Shown here: positions 42,769 through 52,543 of the stretch, piece after piece
How the letters are laid out: each line of letters begins with the position of its first letter
How positions within the stretch are numbered: position 1 is the first letter of the stretch
Assembly (NCBI GenBank): GCA_025454405.1
Contig: JALOON010000045.1
Location: 124,001-188,000 of the forward strand
DNA from: Oscillatoriaceae cyanobacterium Prado104
Lineage (GTDB): Bacteria > Cyanobacteriota > Cyanobacteriia > Cyanobacteriales > Microcoleaceae
Reading direction: 5' to 3'
Length of the DNA stretch: 64,000 nucleotides
Program-made: the position numbers and the translations under genes
Notes under the pieces: generated by a model
Seen by the model: only the letters and a program-made list of their open reading frames with translations
Database searches by the model: none
What the model was told of the DNA's origin: nothing

Positions 42769-43659
42769 CTAAATTGCATTGCGATCGCCATATTTAAGCA
42801 ACAGTGCAATTCCGACACTCACTGCAAAAATTAATACCATACTCAAAGCCGAACCCAACCCCCAATTTTGAGTTGCTCCCAAAAACTGATTGTAAATCAA
42901 ACGCGCCGCCGTCATGCTCGAAGCCCCGCCCAGCAATTCCGGATCGACGAAATCGCCCAAACAGCTAATAAATACTAGCAAAGAACCTGCCGCAATTCCC
43001 GGCATTGTTTGCGGTACGGTTACTTTCCAAAAAGTCTCTACCGGATTCGCCCCCAAATCTTGAGAAGCTTCTAAAAGCCGGCGATCCAACTTTTCCAAAG
43101 AAGCGTAGAGAATTGTCACGATATAAGGCAAATAACTGTAAGCCATCCCGATCAAAACAGCCGAACTTTGGTTGAGCAATTCCAATGGAGGGATGCCTAC
43201 AATTGCCAGCAGCGAGTTAAGAACTCCTGTAGGGCGCAGAATGGTAATCCAAGCATACGATCGCAGCAGCGAAGAAGTCCACAGCGGCAACACAAAACCC
43301 AACAAAGTTAAATTTCGCCACTTTTTTGAGACATTGAGCGCGATCCAATATGCTACGGGAAATCCTAACAGCAAACACAAGATTGTAGTGCCGATCGCAA
43401 AAAAGAGCGATCGACCGATTACTTGCAAATTTAGCGGCTCAAATACGCGGAGGTAGTTGATAAGCGGCCAAGCAGGATTTACCAAATCTCCGGGTTTGAT
43501 GTTCGGCACCAAACTCAGTTGAAAAATCACCAGAGTTGGCATTACCAATAATAAAGCCAGCCACAAACCGGAAGGGCCGAGAAGTGCCAGCGGGCCGAGC
43601 CATTTTGCTAAAGGAGAAACCGTTTCACTTTTTGAGTTGGAATTGGTGGAGACAGCCAT
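42769..43659 (-). CDS. potB: Spermidine/putrescine-type ABC permease, PotB-like
   Basis: 296 residues with six membrane helices (LALLGPSGLWLALLLVMPTLVIFQLSL, SLFFAIGTTILCLLLGFPVAYWIAL and others). EAA loop: LLEASQDLGANPVETFWKVTVPQTMPGI. The ATG at 43659 removes a repeat-encoded leader. It is preceded and followed by heptamer repeats, an unusual insertion within an operon whose genes are normally nearly contiguous. Confidence 0.9.
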   Translation of the reverse strand: MAVSTNSNSKSETVSPLAKWLGPLALLGPSGLWLALLLVMPTLVIFQLSLVPNIKPGDLVNPAWPLINYLRVFEPLNLQVIGRSLFFAIGTTILCLLLGFPVAYWIALNVSKKWRNLTLLGFVLPLWTSSLLRSYAWITILRPTGVLNSLLAIVGIPPLELLNQSSAVLIGMAYSYLPYIVTILYASLEKLDRRLLEASQDLGANPVETFWKVTVPQTMPGIAAGSLLVFISCLGDFVDPELLGGASSMTAARLIYNQFLGATQNWGLGSALSMVLIFAVSVGIALLLKYGDRNAI

Positions 43660-43675
43660 ATAGTAGTTGACAGTT

Positions 43676-43790
43676 AAGAAAAGTTTTGAGTTTTGAATTT
43701 TGAGTTTTGAGTTAAAGACATTTCTGAATTCAAAACTCAAAACTCCCGATAGTTGACAGTTGAGAGTTGGCAGTTGACAGTTATGGTGCT
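43676..43790. repeat. Heptamer repeats between potD and potB
   Basis: GTTTTGA/TCAAAAC hairpin with the TTAAAGACA motif in the loop, then GTTGACA/GTTGAGA heptamers. The following bases up to the potD stop include two GATTAACGCTGAT-type units (about 43829-43860). Confidence 0.85.
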
Positions 43791-43883
43791 TTTCGTGGTT
43801 GCAATAGTTTGTATTTTGCAACCGCAGATTAGTGCGGATTAACGCTGATTAACGCTGATGGAATGCGGGGTTTGTTGGTGAAA

Positions 43884-45014
43884 TTAGGCGCTGGTGAGTT
43901 TGGTCCAGTAGCGATCGTACACGTCTGCAAATTTGCCTACAGGTGCGATTCCTTCGCAGTTTTTCAAAATTGATTCTGGAGGAAACAGAATTTCGTTTTC
44001 GCGCGTTTCCGGCGTTAGTAAACTAAAAGCATCTTCTGAAGGAGTTGCAAAACTGAGTCGTTCGACTAAGGAAGCTGCAACGTCTGCTTGCAGCATAAAG
44101 TTAATCCATTTGTAAGCAGCCTCGGGATTGGGTGCACCTTTGGGAATTACTAAAGTATCAGTCCACAAAGAAGAACCGCTTTTTGGCACGACATACCGCA
44201 ATTTATCGTTATCTGCTATTACTTCGTTAGCATCCGAAGAATAACACATTGCTACTTTCAAATCTCCTGTCAGCATTTGCGGCCGCCAAGCATCGGTTGT
44301 AAAAGATGCGATCGCGGGTTTTAATTCCACTAACTTTTCATAGGCTTTTTTCACTTGGTCGGCGTTGGTAGAATTGAGAGAATAGCCCAGCATCCGCAGC
44401 GCCGCGCCCATGACTTCTCGAACGTCGTTTGCCAGCGTCATGCGCCTGCTCAACTCTTGTTTGTGCTCCCACAAATAACCCCAATCTTCAGGAGATTCTT
44501 TGAGTTGTTCGCTGTTGTAAATTAACCCGGTTGTTCCCCAACTTAAAGGCACGCTGTAGCGGTTTCCGGGGTCGTAAACGGGGTTTTGAAACTGTTTTTT
44601 GAGTCGATCGAGTCCGCCGATAATTGAGTGGTCTAGTTCGCTCAACAGCCCCAATTCTGTCATCTGCACCACCATGTAATCTGATGGATAAATGATGCTG
44701 TAGGCGCGGCCGCCCCCTGCTTGAACTCTTGCCAGCATTGCTTCGTTGGAGTCAAACACGTCGGCAATTACGCGAATGCCTGTTTTTTCGGCAAATCGAT
44801 CGAGCAAGGCTTTATCGGTATATCCTGCCCAAGTGTAGATGAAAAGTTGGTCGCTAGCACCTTGGACTTGGGGGGCAGATTGTACGTCTGCAAGCCGCCA
44901 GCCGCAGCTTGAAAGGGCTAAGCCTGACGCCGCGGCTGCTACATTTTTAATGAACTGGCGGCGTGTAGAATTGACCCTAAGAATTCTGGAATTTGGTAAG
45001 TTTGTCGGAGGCAC
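43884..45014 (-). CDS. potD: Polyamine-type ABC substrate-binding lipoprotein, PotD-like
   Basis: 376 residues, GTG start. The N-terminus has a Tat-like twin Arg (STRRQFIKN) followed by a hydrophobic stretch and a lipobox (LALSSC), so it is probably an exported, lipid-anchored protein. The mature part opens LFIYTWAGYTDKALLDRFAEKTGI and shows IYPSDYMVVQM, YSVPLSWGTTGLIYN and a late PNPEAAYKWINFMLQ, typical of the PotD/PotF family. The ligand may be a polyamine, but related cyanobacterial systems vary. A truncated copy lies just upstream. Confidence 0.9.
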   Translation of the reverse strand: MPPTNLPNSRILRVNSTRRQFIKNVAAAASGLALSSCGWRLADVQSAPQVQGASDQLFIYTWAGYTDKALLDRFAEKTGIRVIADVFDSNEAMLARVQAGGGRAYSIIYPSDYMVVQMTELGLLSELDHSIIGGLDRLKKQFQNPVYDPGNRYSVPLSWGTTGLIYNSEQLKESPEDWGYLWEHKQELSRRMTLANDVREVMGAALRMLGYSLNSTNADQVKKAYEKLVELKPAIASFTTDAWRPQMLTGDLKVAMCYSSDANEVIADNDKLRYVVPKSGSSLWTDTLVIPKGAPNPEAAYKWINFMLQADVAASLVERLSFATPSEDAFSLLTPETRENEILFPPESILKNCEGIAPVGKFADVYDRYWTKLTSA

Positions 45015-45113
45015 AGTTCGATTTTAGATTTTAGATTTTGGATTTTGGATTAAGGTTTGTAGTGAGGACTTTAGTCCGCTGCGAGGGACTTTAGTTCTTA
45101 CTAAAAACTGTTT

Positions 45114-45437
45114 TTACTGAATGATGCTGTAATGTCGCCTGCTTCGTTCTTTAAGGACTGTCAGCATCGATTCGCTAGAGTCATATACATCTGCGATCGC
45201 GCGGATACCTGTTTTTTTGGCAAAGCGATCGAGCAAAATTCGATCCGTATAGCCGGCCCAAGTATACATGAAAAATCGATCGCTAGCACCTAGAAAGTGG
45301 GTAGGAAGATCTGTCTGCCGCCAGTCACAGCTTGAAACAGCCAAACCAGATGCAAACGCTGCCGAATTTTTAAGGAACTGGCGGCGCGTAGAATTAACCC
45401 TGGAAATTCTGGAATTTGGCAACTTTCTCGGAAACAC
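45114..45437 (-). pseudogene. Truncated potD copy
   Basis: 107 residues that match the first about 105 residues of the adjacent PotD: same leader (NSTRRQF, lipobox AVSSC), then YTWAGYTDRILLDRFAKKTGIRAIADVYDS. It stops right where PotD has YSIIYPSDY (here HYSIIQ, then a stop). The rest of the gene is missing. It is a tandem duplicate that lost its 3' two-thirds. It could still make a short lipoprotein. Confidence 0.8.
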
Positions 45438-45477
45438 AGCTCAATTTTTGATTGGCAATTTGAGATTGTGGATTGGG

Positions 45478-45592
45478 TAAATTGGTAATTGGTAATTGGT
45501 AATTGGTAATTGGTAATCGGAAATTGGTAATTAACTAATGACTAATGACTAATGACTGATGACAACTGTCAACTGTCAACTGTCAACTATTC
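45478..45592. repeat. Heptamer repeats between potA and the potD copy
   Basis: Tandem GGTAATT units (about five), then TGACTAA units, then three AACTGTC units that run up to the potA stop codon. Confidence 0.85.
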
Positions 45593-45593
45593 A

Positions 45594-46730
45594 CTAATCA
45601 TGTCCCGAATCGGCCAAAGCGAGACAGTCAGTAGTTCCCCAATAAGCGTAAATCGGCGTGTGCGGATCGGGGAAAGAACCGCCGGTATTTGGCTGGCGCA
45701 CAGTCATCTTATCGCCAGAGTTCAACTCCACCACGTAATGAACGTGCGTGCCCATATACATGATATTTTTCAGCCGCCCTTCAAAACAGTTGACCGAAAC
45801 TTCCGGCTGGTAGAGATTCAAATATACTTTCTCCGGGCGCACGCTCACCTTAACCGAGTCGCCAGTGACTCCGTTCCACATATCCGACTGCTGGATGGTG
45901 ATTTTCAAACCGGCTGGAGTGCGAACCGTCAGAGTCGAACGGTCGATCGACTCTACTGTACCCGCAAATAAATTCGTATCCCCAATAAAATCGGCAACAA
46001 ATGGCGTCTGCGGGCACTCGTAAATTTCCTCAGGAGAACCGATTTGCTCGATCCTGCCATTGCGCATCACCGCAATCCGGTTGGAAAGACTCATCGCCTC
46101 TTCCTGATCGTGAGTTACCATCACAAAAGTCAAGCCCAATTCTTGATGCAAGTTAGACAGTTCCAACTGCATCTGCTTGCGCAACTTCAAATCCAAAGCC
46201 CCCAGGGGTTCATCTAACAGCAAAACCGCCGGTCGATTTACCAAAGCCCTCGCCAGTGCAACCCGCTGCTGCTGGCCTCCCGACATTTGGCCCGGAAATC
46301 TGTTGGCAAAAGATTCCATTTTCACCAATTGCAAAGCTTCCCGCACCCGTTCGTCAATTTCTGCTTTCCCCAACTTTTTAATCCGCAGTCCAAAAGCGAT
46401 GTTGTCCCAAACATTCAAGTGTCCGAACAAAGCATAGCTTTGAAACACCGTATTTACCGGGCGGCGGTAAGCTGGAGTGTTGGTCATCGACTGGCCGCGA
46501 ATCATCAATTCGCCCGCCGAGGGAGTCTCGAAACCGGCGATTAACCGCAGCGTGGTCGTTTTGCCGCAGCCGCTGGGACCGAGAATGCTAAAAAATTCTC
46601 CTTGGCGAATGCTGAGGTCAACTCCGCGAACTGCGGTTTCGCCGTTAAATACCTTAAAGACCTTGCGGAGTTCAACGTCAAGCGCTGTATCCGCTGCTGT
46701 CGTACCTTGGTTGAGTGCTGTTTGAAACAT
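45594..46730 (-). CDS. potA: Spermidine/putrescine-type ABC transporter ATPase, PotA-like
   Basis: 378 residues. Walker A GPSGCGKTTTL, signature MSGGQQQRVALARAL, Walker B AVLLLDEPLGALD, and the H-loop MVTHDQEEA. The C-terminal TOBE-type domain (about 270-378) is normal for PotA/CysA/MalK-like ATPases. The ATG at 46730 is preferred. It is the first gene of the operon, which continues with the potD copy, potD, potB and potC on the same strand. Confidence 0.92.
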   Translation of the reverse strand: MFQTALNQGTTAADTALDVELRKVFKVFNGETAVRGVDLSIRQGEFFSILGPSGCGKTTTLRLIAGFETPSAGELMIRGQSMTNTPAYRRPVNTVFQSYALFGHLNVWDNIAFGLRIKKLGKAEIDERVREALQLVKMESFANRFPGQMSGGQQQRVALARALVNRPAVLLLDEPLGALDLKLRKQMQLELSNLHQELGLTFVMVTHDQEEAMSLSNRIAVMRNGRIEQIGSPEEIYECPQTPFVADFIGDTNLFAGTVESIDRSTLTVRTPAGLKITIQQSDMWNGVTGDSVKVSVRPEKVYLNLYQPEVSVNCFEGRLKNIMYMGTHVHYVVELNSGDKMTVRQPNTGGSFPDPHTPIYAYWGTTDCLALADSGHD

Positions 46731-46925
46731 ATTCGCCCTTTTTTGGGAGTAATGCACGCCAGTTGAATACAGTTTTTAGTGTAAGCTTTCTGTATTTTAG
46801 GCGAGGGATGCTGGAACTAACCGGTTTTGGGATTGGTTCTTCAGATTCGAGCTCCTCGCTAGTCTCCTCCGTTCCGCACCCCATAACTTGCATTCAATTT
46901 TATCCGTATTTTATTGTCGGGTCAC

Positions 46926-47549
46926 TTATTGGCGATCGGGACTTGGCGCGGGAGAGGGTTTTTGCTTGTCTGTTTTGGGTTCTTCGGCTTTTTTCCACTC
47001 TGATAGGGGTCGCTGGGTGGCATTTTTGAAGTCGAAGGGTACTAGCAGTACGGAGAAATTTTGACCTAGCGGTTCTGAGGGGTTAGCTAGGGCGTACAAG
47101 AAGCGACCGCTAAAGTCTGTTTTGCCTAAAACTAATCTGTGAGTTTCTTGGTTGTCCAGTTTGACTGTTACTGTTGCTTGGGGTTTGTCGAGACCGAATT
47201 CTGAGATTCGATCGCTGGTAGCATTAATCGTGCGATCGCTCTTACCTGTTGCCAATCGATCCAACAAAAAATCTACTGATGCTTGACTTGCTGGAGATGT
47301 TGTCGGTACTTTCATTTCCCAGCTCGACTTGCCTCCTTTTGTATCATAAACACGTTCAAATGTCAAGATATTTTCGGGAGTTTTGATAGTAAAATATTGA
47401 ATGCGATCGGCCTTAAAAGTAAAAATTTTCTGTTGTGCTTCTTTCGCAGCTTCTTGTTTGGGAGCTACTTGAAATTCTATTATAGAAACTGCACCTGCCA
47501 AACTCAGTGCGAATGCTATCAATACTAATGTATTTTTCTGCAATTTCAT
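46926..47549 (-). CDS. DUF4340 membrane-anchored protein
   Basis: 207 residues. One N-terminal membrane helix (TLVLIAFALSLAGAVSII), then a DUF4340-type beta-rich domain: FKADRIQYFTIKTPE, ILTFERV, WEMKVPTTSPASQASVDFLLDRLA, SEFGLDKPQATVTV and LVLGKTDFSGRFLYAL. The tail is Lys/Pro-rich and low complexity. The domain is often found next to ABC-type gliding/export genes (Gld-like) in other bacteria. Here it follows the NACHT-like gene by 12 bases. Confidence 0.8.
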   Translation of the reverse strand: MKLQKNTLVLIAFALSLAGAVSIIEFQVAPKQEAAKEAQQKIFTFKADRIQYFTIKTPENILTFERVYDTKGGKSSWEMKVPTTSPASQASVDFLLDRLATGKSDRTINATSDRISEFGLDKPQATVTVKLDNQETHRLVLGKTDFSGRFLYALANPSEPLGQNFSVLLVPFDFKNATQRPLSEWKKAEEPKTDKQKPSPAPSPDRQ

Positions 47550-47560
47550 AGGAATTCTGT

Positions 47561-50500
47561 TTAACCTCCTCGTTCCCGAATAATTCTACTCTTGACTTCT
47601 TCAGGAATTTCCGATCGCTCTAAAATTTCATCTAATAGTACAGCATTTCTACCTCGATCGCGCGCGATCGCCATTGCCACCGCTATTTGATTGTCTGCCG
47701 GCATTTCCCAATCTCGACTCACGATATCCTCTCTAACTATTTTACCCAAAATTTCCGCATCCAATCTCGCTAATTTGCTCAACAATCCCGTGACGATCGA
47801 CTTGTCTATTTTGCCGCTAGTATCTACTGCTAACAAGAGCGATCGCGCGCATTCTCCGATCCGATCGCTGAATCTTTTATCTTCCCGCAACGCCATTCTA
47901 TCTAAGGTGAGAAATGCCGATTTTGCCGTCATGTTCAGCGTTTTTCGATCGTTTAATTTGACAACTCTCTGAATTAAATTAAAAGTCGCTTCTGCTATGT
48001 CAAGATTGAGTGTGCGATCGCCCGTTTTGTGATTTCCGATCGCGCTGTCGATTAATTTATACATCAACACAATCACTTCCGGTGCTGTTTCTTTCCCCAA
48101 AGCTGCCAAAATATCTGTGATTTCCTTTGGGGATGGGCGAATTGAGTCCTCGATCGTTTCTAAATACGCTTTCAAACAATTTTGCCGCACTCCCACAAAG
48201 GGAGATTTCGCAAAAATTGGCAGCAACTTTTGACAGTCGATCGACTGGTTTTGTGGCGTTGATTCGGGAATTTGCGATTGCTGCGCTTCTGTTGCAATGA
48301 CAGGAATATCGATCGACTTTTTCCCCGATCGGATTTCTGTCATTAAGTTGAGTACAGTCCAAGAAGCATCAAGCGCTACATCGCGGGATAAATCTAAACA
48401 TAATTCGAGAATTTTGTCAAGGGCTGGCTGCCAATTATTTTGTAAATTATTTTCTGCTTGTTTGCGGTAAACTTTTAACAAAGCTATTCTTGATTCTTTT
48501 GAAGTTGCTGTTTGTTCCAGGTAAGTTTCTATTTGAGGCGGAACCTGCTTTAATTTTTTCACGATCGCATCTATTTGAGTTGGTTGCAATTCGCAAATTA
48601 ACTGTTTTAATATTTCCCCCAATAAATGCTGCACTTCTGGAGAATTCACCGCTAGCGCGTCGATCGCCCGCACGACTTCTGCCGGATGCTGGCTGCTTTT
48701 TGGCGCGATCCACTCCGCTAAAGCTAACTGTAACTTGGCGCTAATTTTAAGATTGTTTTTGCCGGATTCTGCCAATTCTGCCGCTAGTTTAGATATCGAG
48801 TGTATTTTATTTGCTGGCACAGTTTCTATAGGAATTTTTAGCAAAACCGAGGCTACTAAATCGCCAGAACCTCGTTTAATAGCATGATTAACTGCTACCT
48901 GATTGCAGCGGTTAAAATCTGCCGTTTCTCCCGGCAAATTATCTTGCAGCATCGCCGCTAAAACTGTTTCGATAAAGTTGCGATCGCCCTTAGCTATCTC
49001 GCTGACTGCTGACGCGCTAACTCCCATCCAATCTCGGTGAATCGGCGCGTGCAAGGCGACAAACAAACTATTGCCAAATACCGAATTTCCCGATCGCACT
49101 AACTCGGGCAATAACTGCTGCAAAAGTTTGGTTGAATTTTCCCCTTCAAAAAATGAAGGCGAAGGAGGTTGAAAAATTATCGCTGTAAAAAACTCTTGCT
49201 TGATTGTTGCGGGAATGCCAGGGGCGAGATACAGTCCCACCACCTGCGATCGCGCTTTGCTTCCCAAGGTAAAATAGATATCCTTCAAACAGTTTAAAAT
49301 TTCCAAATCGATAGTTTTTTCAGGATTTTTTCCAGCCCGATCGCAGTACACTGCCAAAAACTTACCCCAAACATAGTGAATGTTGTTAGCGCTAGCATTC
49401 TCTCTGACATAACCGCAATTCTTAATAGTATTTACAGCTTCTTCAAATCGCTGGCTGGGTTTTTCATTTAAACGAAACAGCAATTCTGCAACAGTTTCCG
49501 CTGCCTTATTAATCAACTCTTGGCTGACAGTAGCCAAAAGTTTGACTGCTACTTGCCAAACAGTTGCGCCGTGGCATTTCGGTGCGGAATTAGCAGCAAC
49601 CAGCAAAGTTTCTTGAAAAGAATAGCCGCTGCCGATCGCAATTTCTACCATCGGCAGCAACACCGCAGCAGATTCCGGTTCCTTGCGGGAAATCGACGCA
49701 AAAGCCAGCGCCCGAAACGGCATGATTTTATGTTTGTTTAAAGCTCGATCGAATTGATAAAATTCAGCTAAATCCATCAAAGTTAGCAGTTGCCGGAAAA
49801 TCGGCCAAATGTAGTAGCGTGCAAACTCCGCTTCTCCAAAAATTATCTCGTTTTTCAACCGATTTTTCGCAGCTTCCCCCGACTGAGTGGAATTCATCCA
49901 GCGGGCGACAGTATATTCTAAAAAAGTTTGGTGAAAAAAACCGATCCGCTTGCCGCCGAAATCTTTAAAAACTCCCTCGCTTTTCAAATCAGCATAGGCT
50001 GCAAATTCAATTTCGCTCAACTCTAAATCGCTTTCATAAATAAAATCTCGCAGCCTTTCCCCAGAATTATTGCAGGCAATTTCCGCAACTTTCAAACAAA
50101 GTCTTTCCTTCGCCATGCTGGAGTGCGGCGATTGCAAGTTGCGCCGAATTGCCGAAACTTTCCACTTCCAGTATTCCCCGTACAGTTGGCTGACTGTTAA
50201 ATCTTCCGGCACGTTTTCCAAGTCAGTAAATAAGTCGCACAGTAAAGCCAGCAATAGCGGATTGCGAACGATTTCTTGCAGGGAAACGCTGTCTGCTGAC
50301 AGGGCAATAATTTTCTCGGCAAAAGCTGCGGCATCCACCAATAAATTTTCCCCTTTCCGCCTCGCAAACTCTGCCGCCGCTTCCCTGACTTCTCCATCGT
50401 TGAAAGCCCCAATCTTGCAGCCGTCTTGCACGCATTCTCGGAAGCCGGCAAAACTTTCGTGGTAAGGTTCAAAGAAATTGCTGTAGTCGGTATCGCGACA

Positions 50501-50728
50501 GGTAAAAATTACGGTAGTGCCAGTTTCTAAAAGCTGCATGAAGGTATTGCGCAATACGGGAACGAGGGTTTTTGTTAATACTATATCTAGAGTATCGATC
50601 GCGACGATTCCCCGCCCTCTTTCTGCCGCCAACTGTCGCGCTACTTCCACCTGCGACAAGCGCCTTCTTTCCAACTTCTGGTTGGCGAGTTTGATACCGT
50701 TAATGGATGCGACGAGCGATCGAGACAT
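47561..50728 (-). pseudogene. NACHT/STAND-like NTPase lacking its P-loop N-terminus
   Basis: 1055 residues. It begins just before the Walker B-like strand (GIVAIDTLDIVLTK) and continues with VIFTCRDTDY (sensor 1-like), SLQEIVRNPLLLALLCDLFTD and GFFHQTFLEYTVARW (NACHT helical part), then about 650 residues of helical HEAT-like repeats. No Walker A motif or N-terminal effector domain is encoded, and upstream there is only a repeat block. The gene probably lost its 5' part. STAND NTPases include phage sensors of the Avs type and other signalling proteins. The remaining frame has no internal stop, so loss is recent or the fragment is kept. Confidence 0.7.
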
Positions 50729-50786
50729 AAAATTAATAGTAAATAAGTATATAAGTGGAAAAATACATCACACTAAATTTGGTTTC

Positions 50787-50868
50787 GATCCCCCCTAGCC
50801 CCCCTTAAGAAGGGGGGAACAAGAAACCTCTTGAAGTCCCCCTTTTTAAGGGGGATTTAGGGGGATCT
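50787..50868. repeat. CCCCCTT/AAGGGGG repeat block at a gene breakpoint
   Basis: Two hairpin units, CCCCCCTTAAGAAGGGGGG and CCCCCTTTTTAAGGGGG, flanked by GATCCCCCCTAG and ATTTAGGGGGATC, which are complementary to each other. The element is therefore a long inverted-repeat structure of about 80 bases. It separates the truncated NACHT-like gene from a truncated Uma2 gene. A shorter member lies inside the kinase gene at 18201-18239. Confidence 0.8.
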
Positions 50869-50872
50869 AAAT

Positions 50873-50959
50873 TCATGTACTCTTTCGGCGAACAGAGCTC
50901 TCTGGATACCAGGCAACGAACTCATCAAACGTGACTGTTTTCGGTATGGTTTGTATCAT
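50873..50959 (-). pseudogene. N-terminal remnant of a Uma2 gene
   Basis: 28 codons from an ATG: MIQTIPKTVTFDEFVAWYPE, then SSVRRKST and stop. The segment TFDEFVAWYPE is a typical Uma2/DUF820 N-terminus. The rest is absent: the frame stops at the border of the repeat block. Not the same subfamily as the complete Uma2 gene next door. Confidence 0.65.
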
Positions 50960-51003
50960 AATGCGTGTCGATCGACTTACAGTTTCTCAATAATCAGAAC
51001 TAA

Positions 51004-51588
51004 CTAAATAGCAATTCCCCGCCTGAATTCCCGCGTTGCTTCCAAACTAGAAGCCATCAGCAAACAGCGAGATAGCAATTTGATATCCAAATCCGGCAAC
51101 ACAACGCTGGAGGAAATTTTTTGATATCCCCCAGCGCCCAAACGGTACATGGCAAACAAACCATCTTCCCAAAACCACACCTCCGGAACTTCCAAGGCTA
51201 GGTAGCGTTTTAATTTGCTTTCATTGCCACTGCTAAACACTACTTCGACCGACAAATCTGGAGGAGAATTTGCTTTTCTTCCCCGACCGATATAATAGGA
51301 CTCGTCAGCTTGTGCCGATGCAATTCCTGTTTTCTCTTGAGTAAAGCTACCTGTAGGTGCGAATTCAATCTCTTTTTCCGAGCAGTAGAGGAATAAAAGT
51401 CCAGAAATTGTCCTGCTAAAAAATTCGCGGTCTTGCGAAACTGCCAAGATTTCTACCTCTCCCCGGTAATAAAATAACCGAATGCCCGGAGCGTTGGCAA
51501 ATCCGGTTTCGATCGACTTGAATTCTTCCCAGCTAATCCCGGTATAAACTAGCCGTTGGTCTTTTGGTTTTAAGGGCGTCTGTGTCAT
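51004..51588 (-). CDS. Uma2 (DUF820) family nuclease-like protein
   Basis: 194 residues. Core: ISWEEFKSIETGF, RLFYYRGEVEIL, FFSRTISGLLFLYC, then PDLSVEVVFSSGNESKLKRYLALEVPEVWFWED and a C-terminal strand-helix pair. The Pro-Asp and Glu are in the usual places, though the E-x-K is replaced by E-V-V. Function unproven. ATG at 51588 chosen as the first one with family-like sequence. Confidence 0.8.
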   Translation of the reverse strand: MTQTPLKPKDQRLVYTGISWEEFKSIETGFANAPGIRLFYYRGEVEILAVSQDREFFSRTISGLLFLYCSEKEIEFAPTGSFTQEKTGIASAQADESYYIGRGRKANSPPDLSVEVVFSSGNESKLKRYLALEVPEVWFWEDGLFAMYRLGAGGYQKISSSVVLPDLDIKLLSRCLLMASSLEATREFRRGIAI

Positions 51589-51746
51589 GGCCGATCGCTC
51601 TTTTCTTTTCCCAATTATACGATCTGAACCTTCTTTTTTCACGCACGGGCGATCGACACCCTTTTCCTTGCTTGTTCGTTATATGTATTTATAACTATTC
51701 AGTTATAAAGATTCTATCCTGAATAATTTCTTTAGTCGATCGATGG

Positions 51747-51782
51747 GTTTCAATCCCCGTGAGGGGAAGTGGTAAGTGAAAT
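51747..51782 (-). CRISPR. Orphan CRISPR-like repeat
   Basis: On the minus strand the unit ends in CCACTTCCCCTCACGGGGATTGAAAC. Seventeen consecutive bases match the repeat at 18962 (tccccgtgaggggaagt in plus orientation), and the GAAAC end is shared. No second unit is visible at the expected 70-80 base distance. The rest of the gap (51643-51987) holds an A/T-rich segment and a GACCCGCTAGGGTC palindrome near 51920. Confidence 0.4.
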
Positions 51783-51987
51783 AGTCTCACTTTCAAACCC
51801 TTGTCAGATCGAAGATACAAGTAGCTAAATTTTCTACCCCCCTCTTAGATCGCCAACAAGGTGAGAATTATTGAAAATAACTCAACGTTCGATCGACCTC
51901 AAACCCTTACATAGCAAGCGACCCGCTAGGGTCAACCAAACAATCGAGGTTTGAGCAATTCGGCGACCCTAGCGAATCAGATCAAAT

Positions 51988-52427
51988 GATATCGAACTTG
52001 AGAATTTCTTCGCCGGAGTCAGCGGCAATCTTCCCGGCAGCGGCTTTATCGAAAACGTTGCTAATTTGTCGGGCAATGCGATTCTCGCCCAGTTTGCCAC
52101 GACACCAACTCCCGCCCCAACTCCGACTCCCACACCTCGCGGCTCGAGGATTTTAACGCCTGCAATTCCGATTCCCAATCCAAATACCACCGTTGATTCT
52201 ATTGTCAATGGCGGCCCCTTGAACGATTTGTTAATCGGCAGCAATTCCCAAGCAGATGCCCTCAACGGTTTCGCTGGCAGCGATACGATTTACGGCTTGG
52301 ATGGTCGGTTTCGGGGAATGCGACGAGCATTTTCTTGAAGCGAACCGGTCAAGCTGACAATTTGATTGCGACGGTACAAGGAGTGACGGATTTGAATCTC
52401 GATCGACCTTATTTCACTTTCATTTAG
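51988..52427 (+). pseudogene. Decayed partial copy of the RTX protein gene
   Basis: The sequence matches 57032-57350 ([20 protein letters not shown], then a TPTPTPRG linker and [20 protein letters not shown]) and then jumps to the last about 120 bases of the same gene (57850-57971), ending at the same stop. The Ca-binding repeats between are missing. The join falls at GGCTTGGATG-GTCGGTTTCG and shifts the frame. Confidence 0.85.
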
Positions 52428-52462
52428 CAGTTACAGCATTTTTCAGGTATGTGAGGGACTCC

Positions 52463-52495
52463 AGAAACCCGGTTTCTTAAAGAAACCGGGTTTCT
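52463..52495. repeat. AGAAACCCGGTTTCT inverted repeat
   Basis: Same 33-base inverted repeat as 10277-10309, about 36 bases after the decayed RTX copy. Confidence 0.8.
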
Positions 52496-52543
52496 GAGGT
52501 GTACTTCATAAACTTGCAATCTGCTGTAATTGTTAACCGCTGA

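Noticed and set aside
51900-51975. CTCAAACCC and GACCCGCTAGGGTC units after the orphan CRISPR-like repeat as further repeats of an array
   Set aside because: They do not share the stem or the GAAAC end, and the spacing is irregular.
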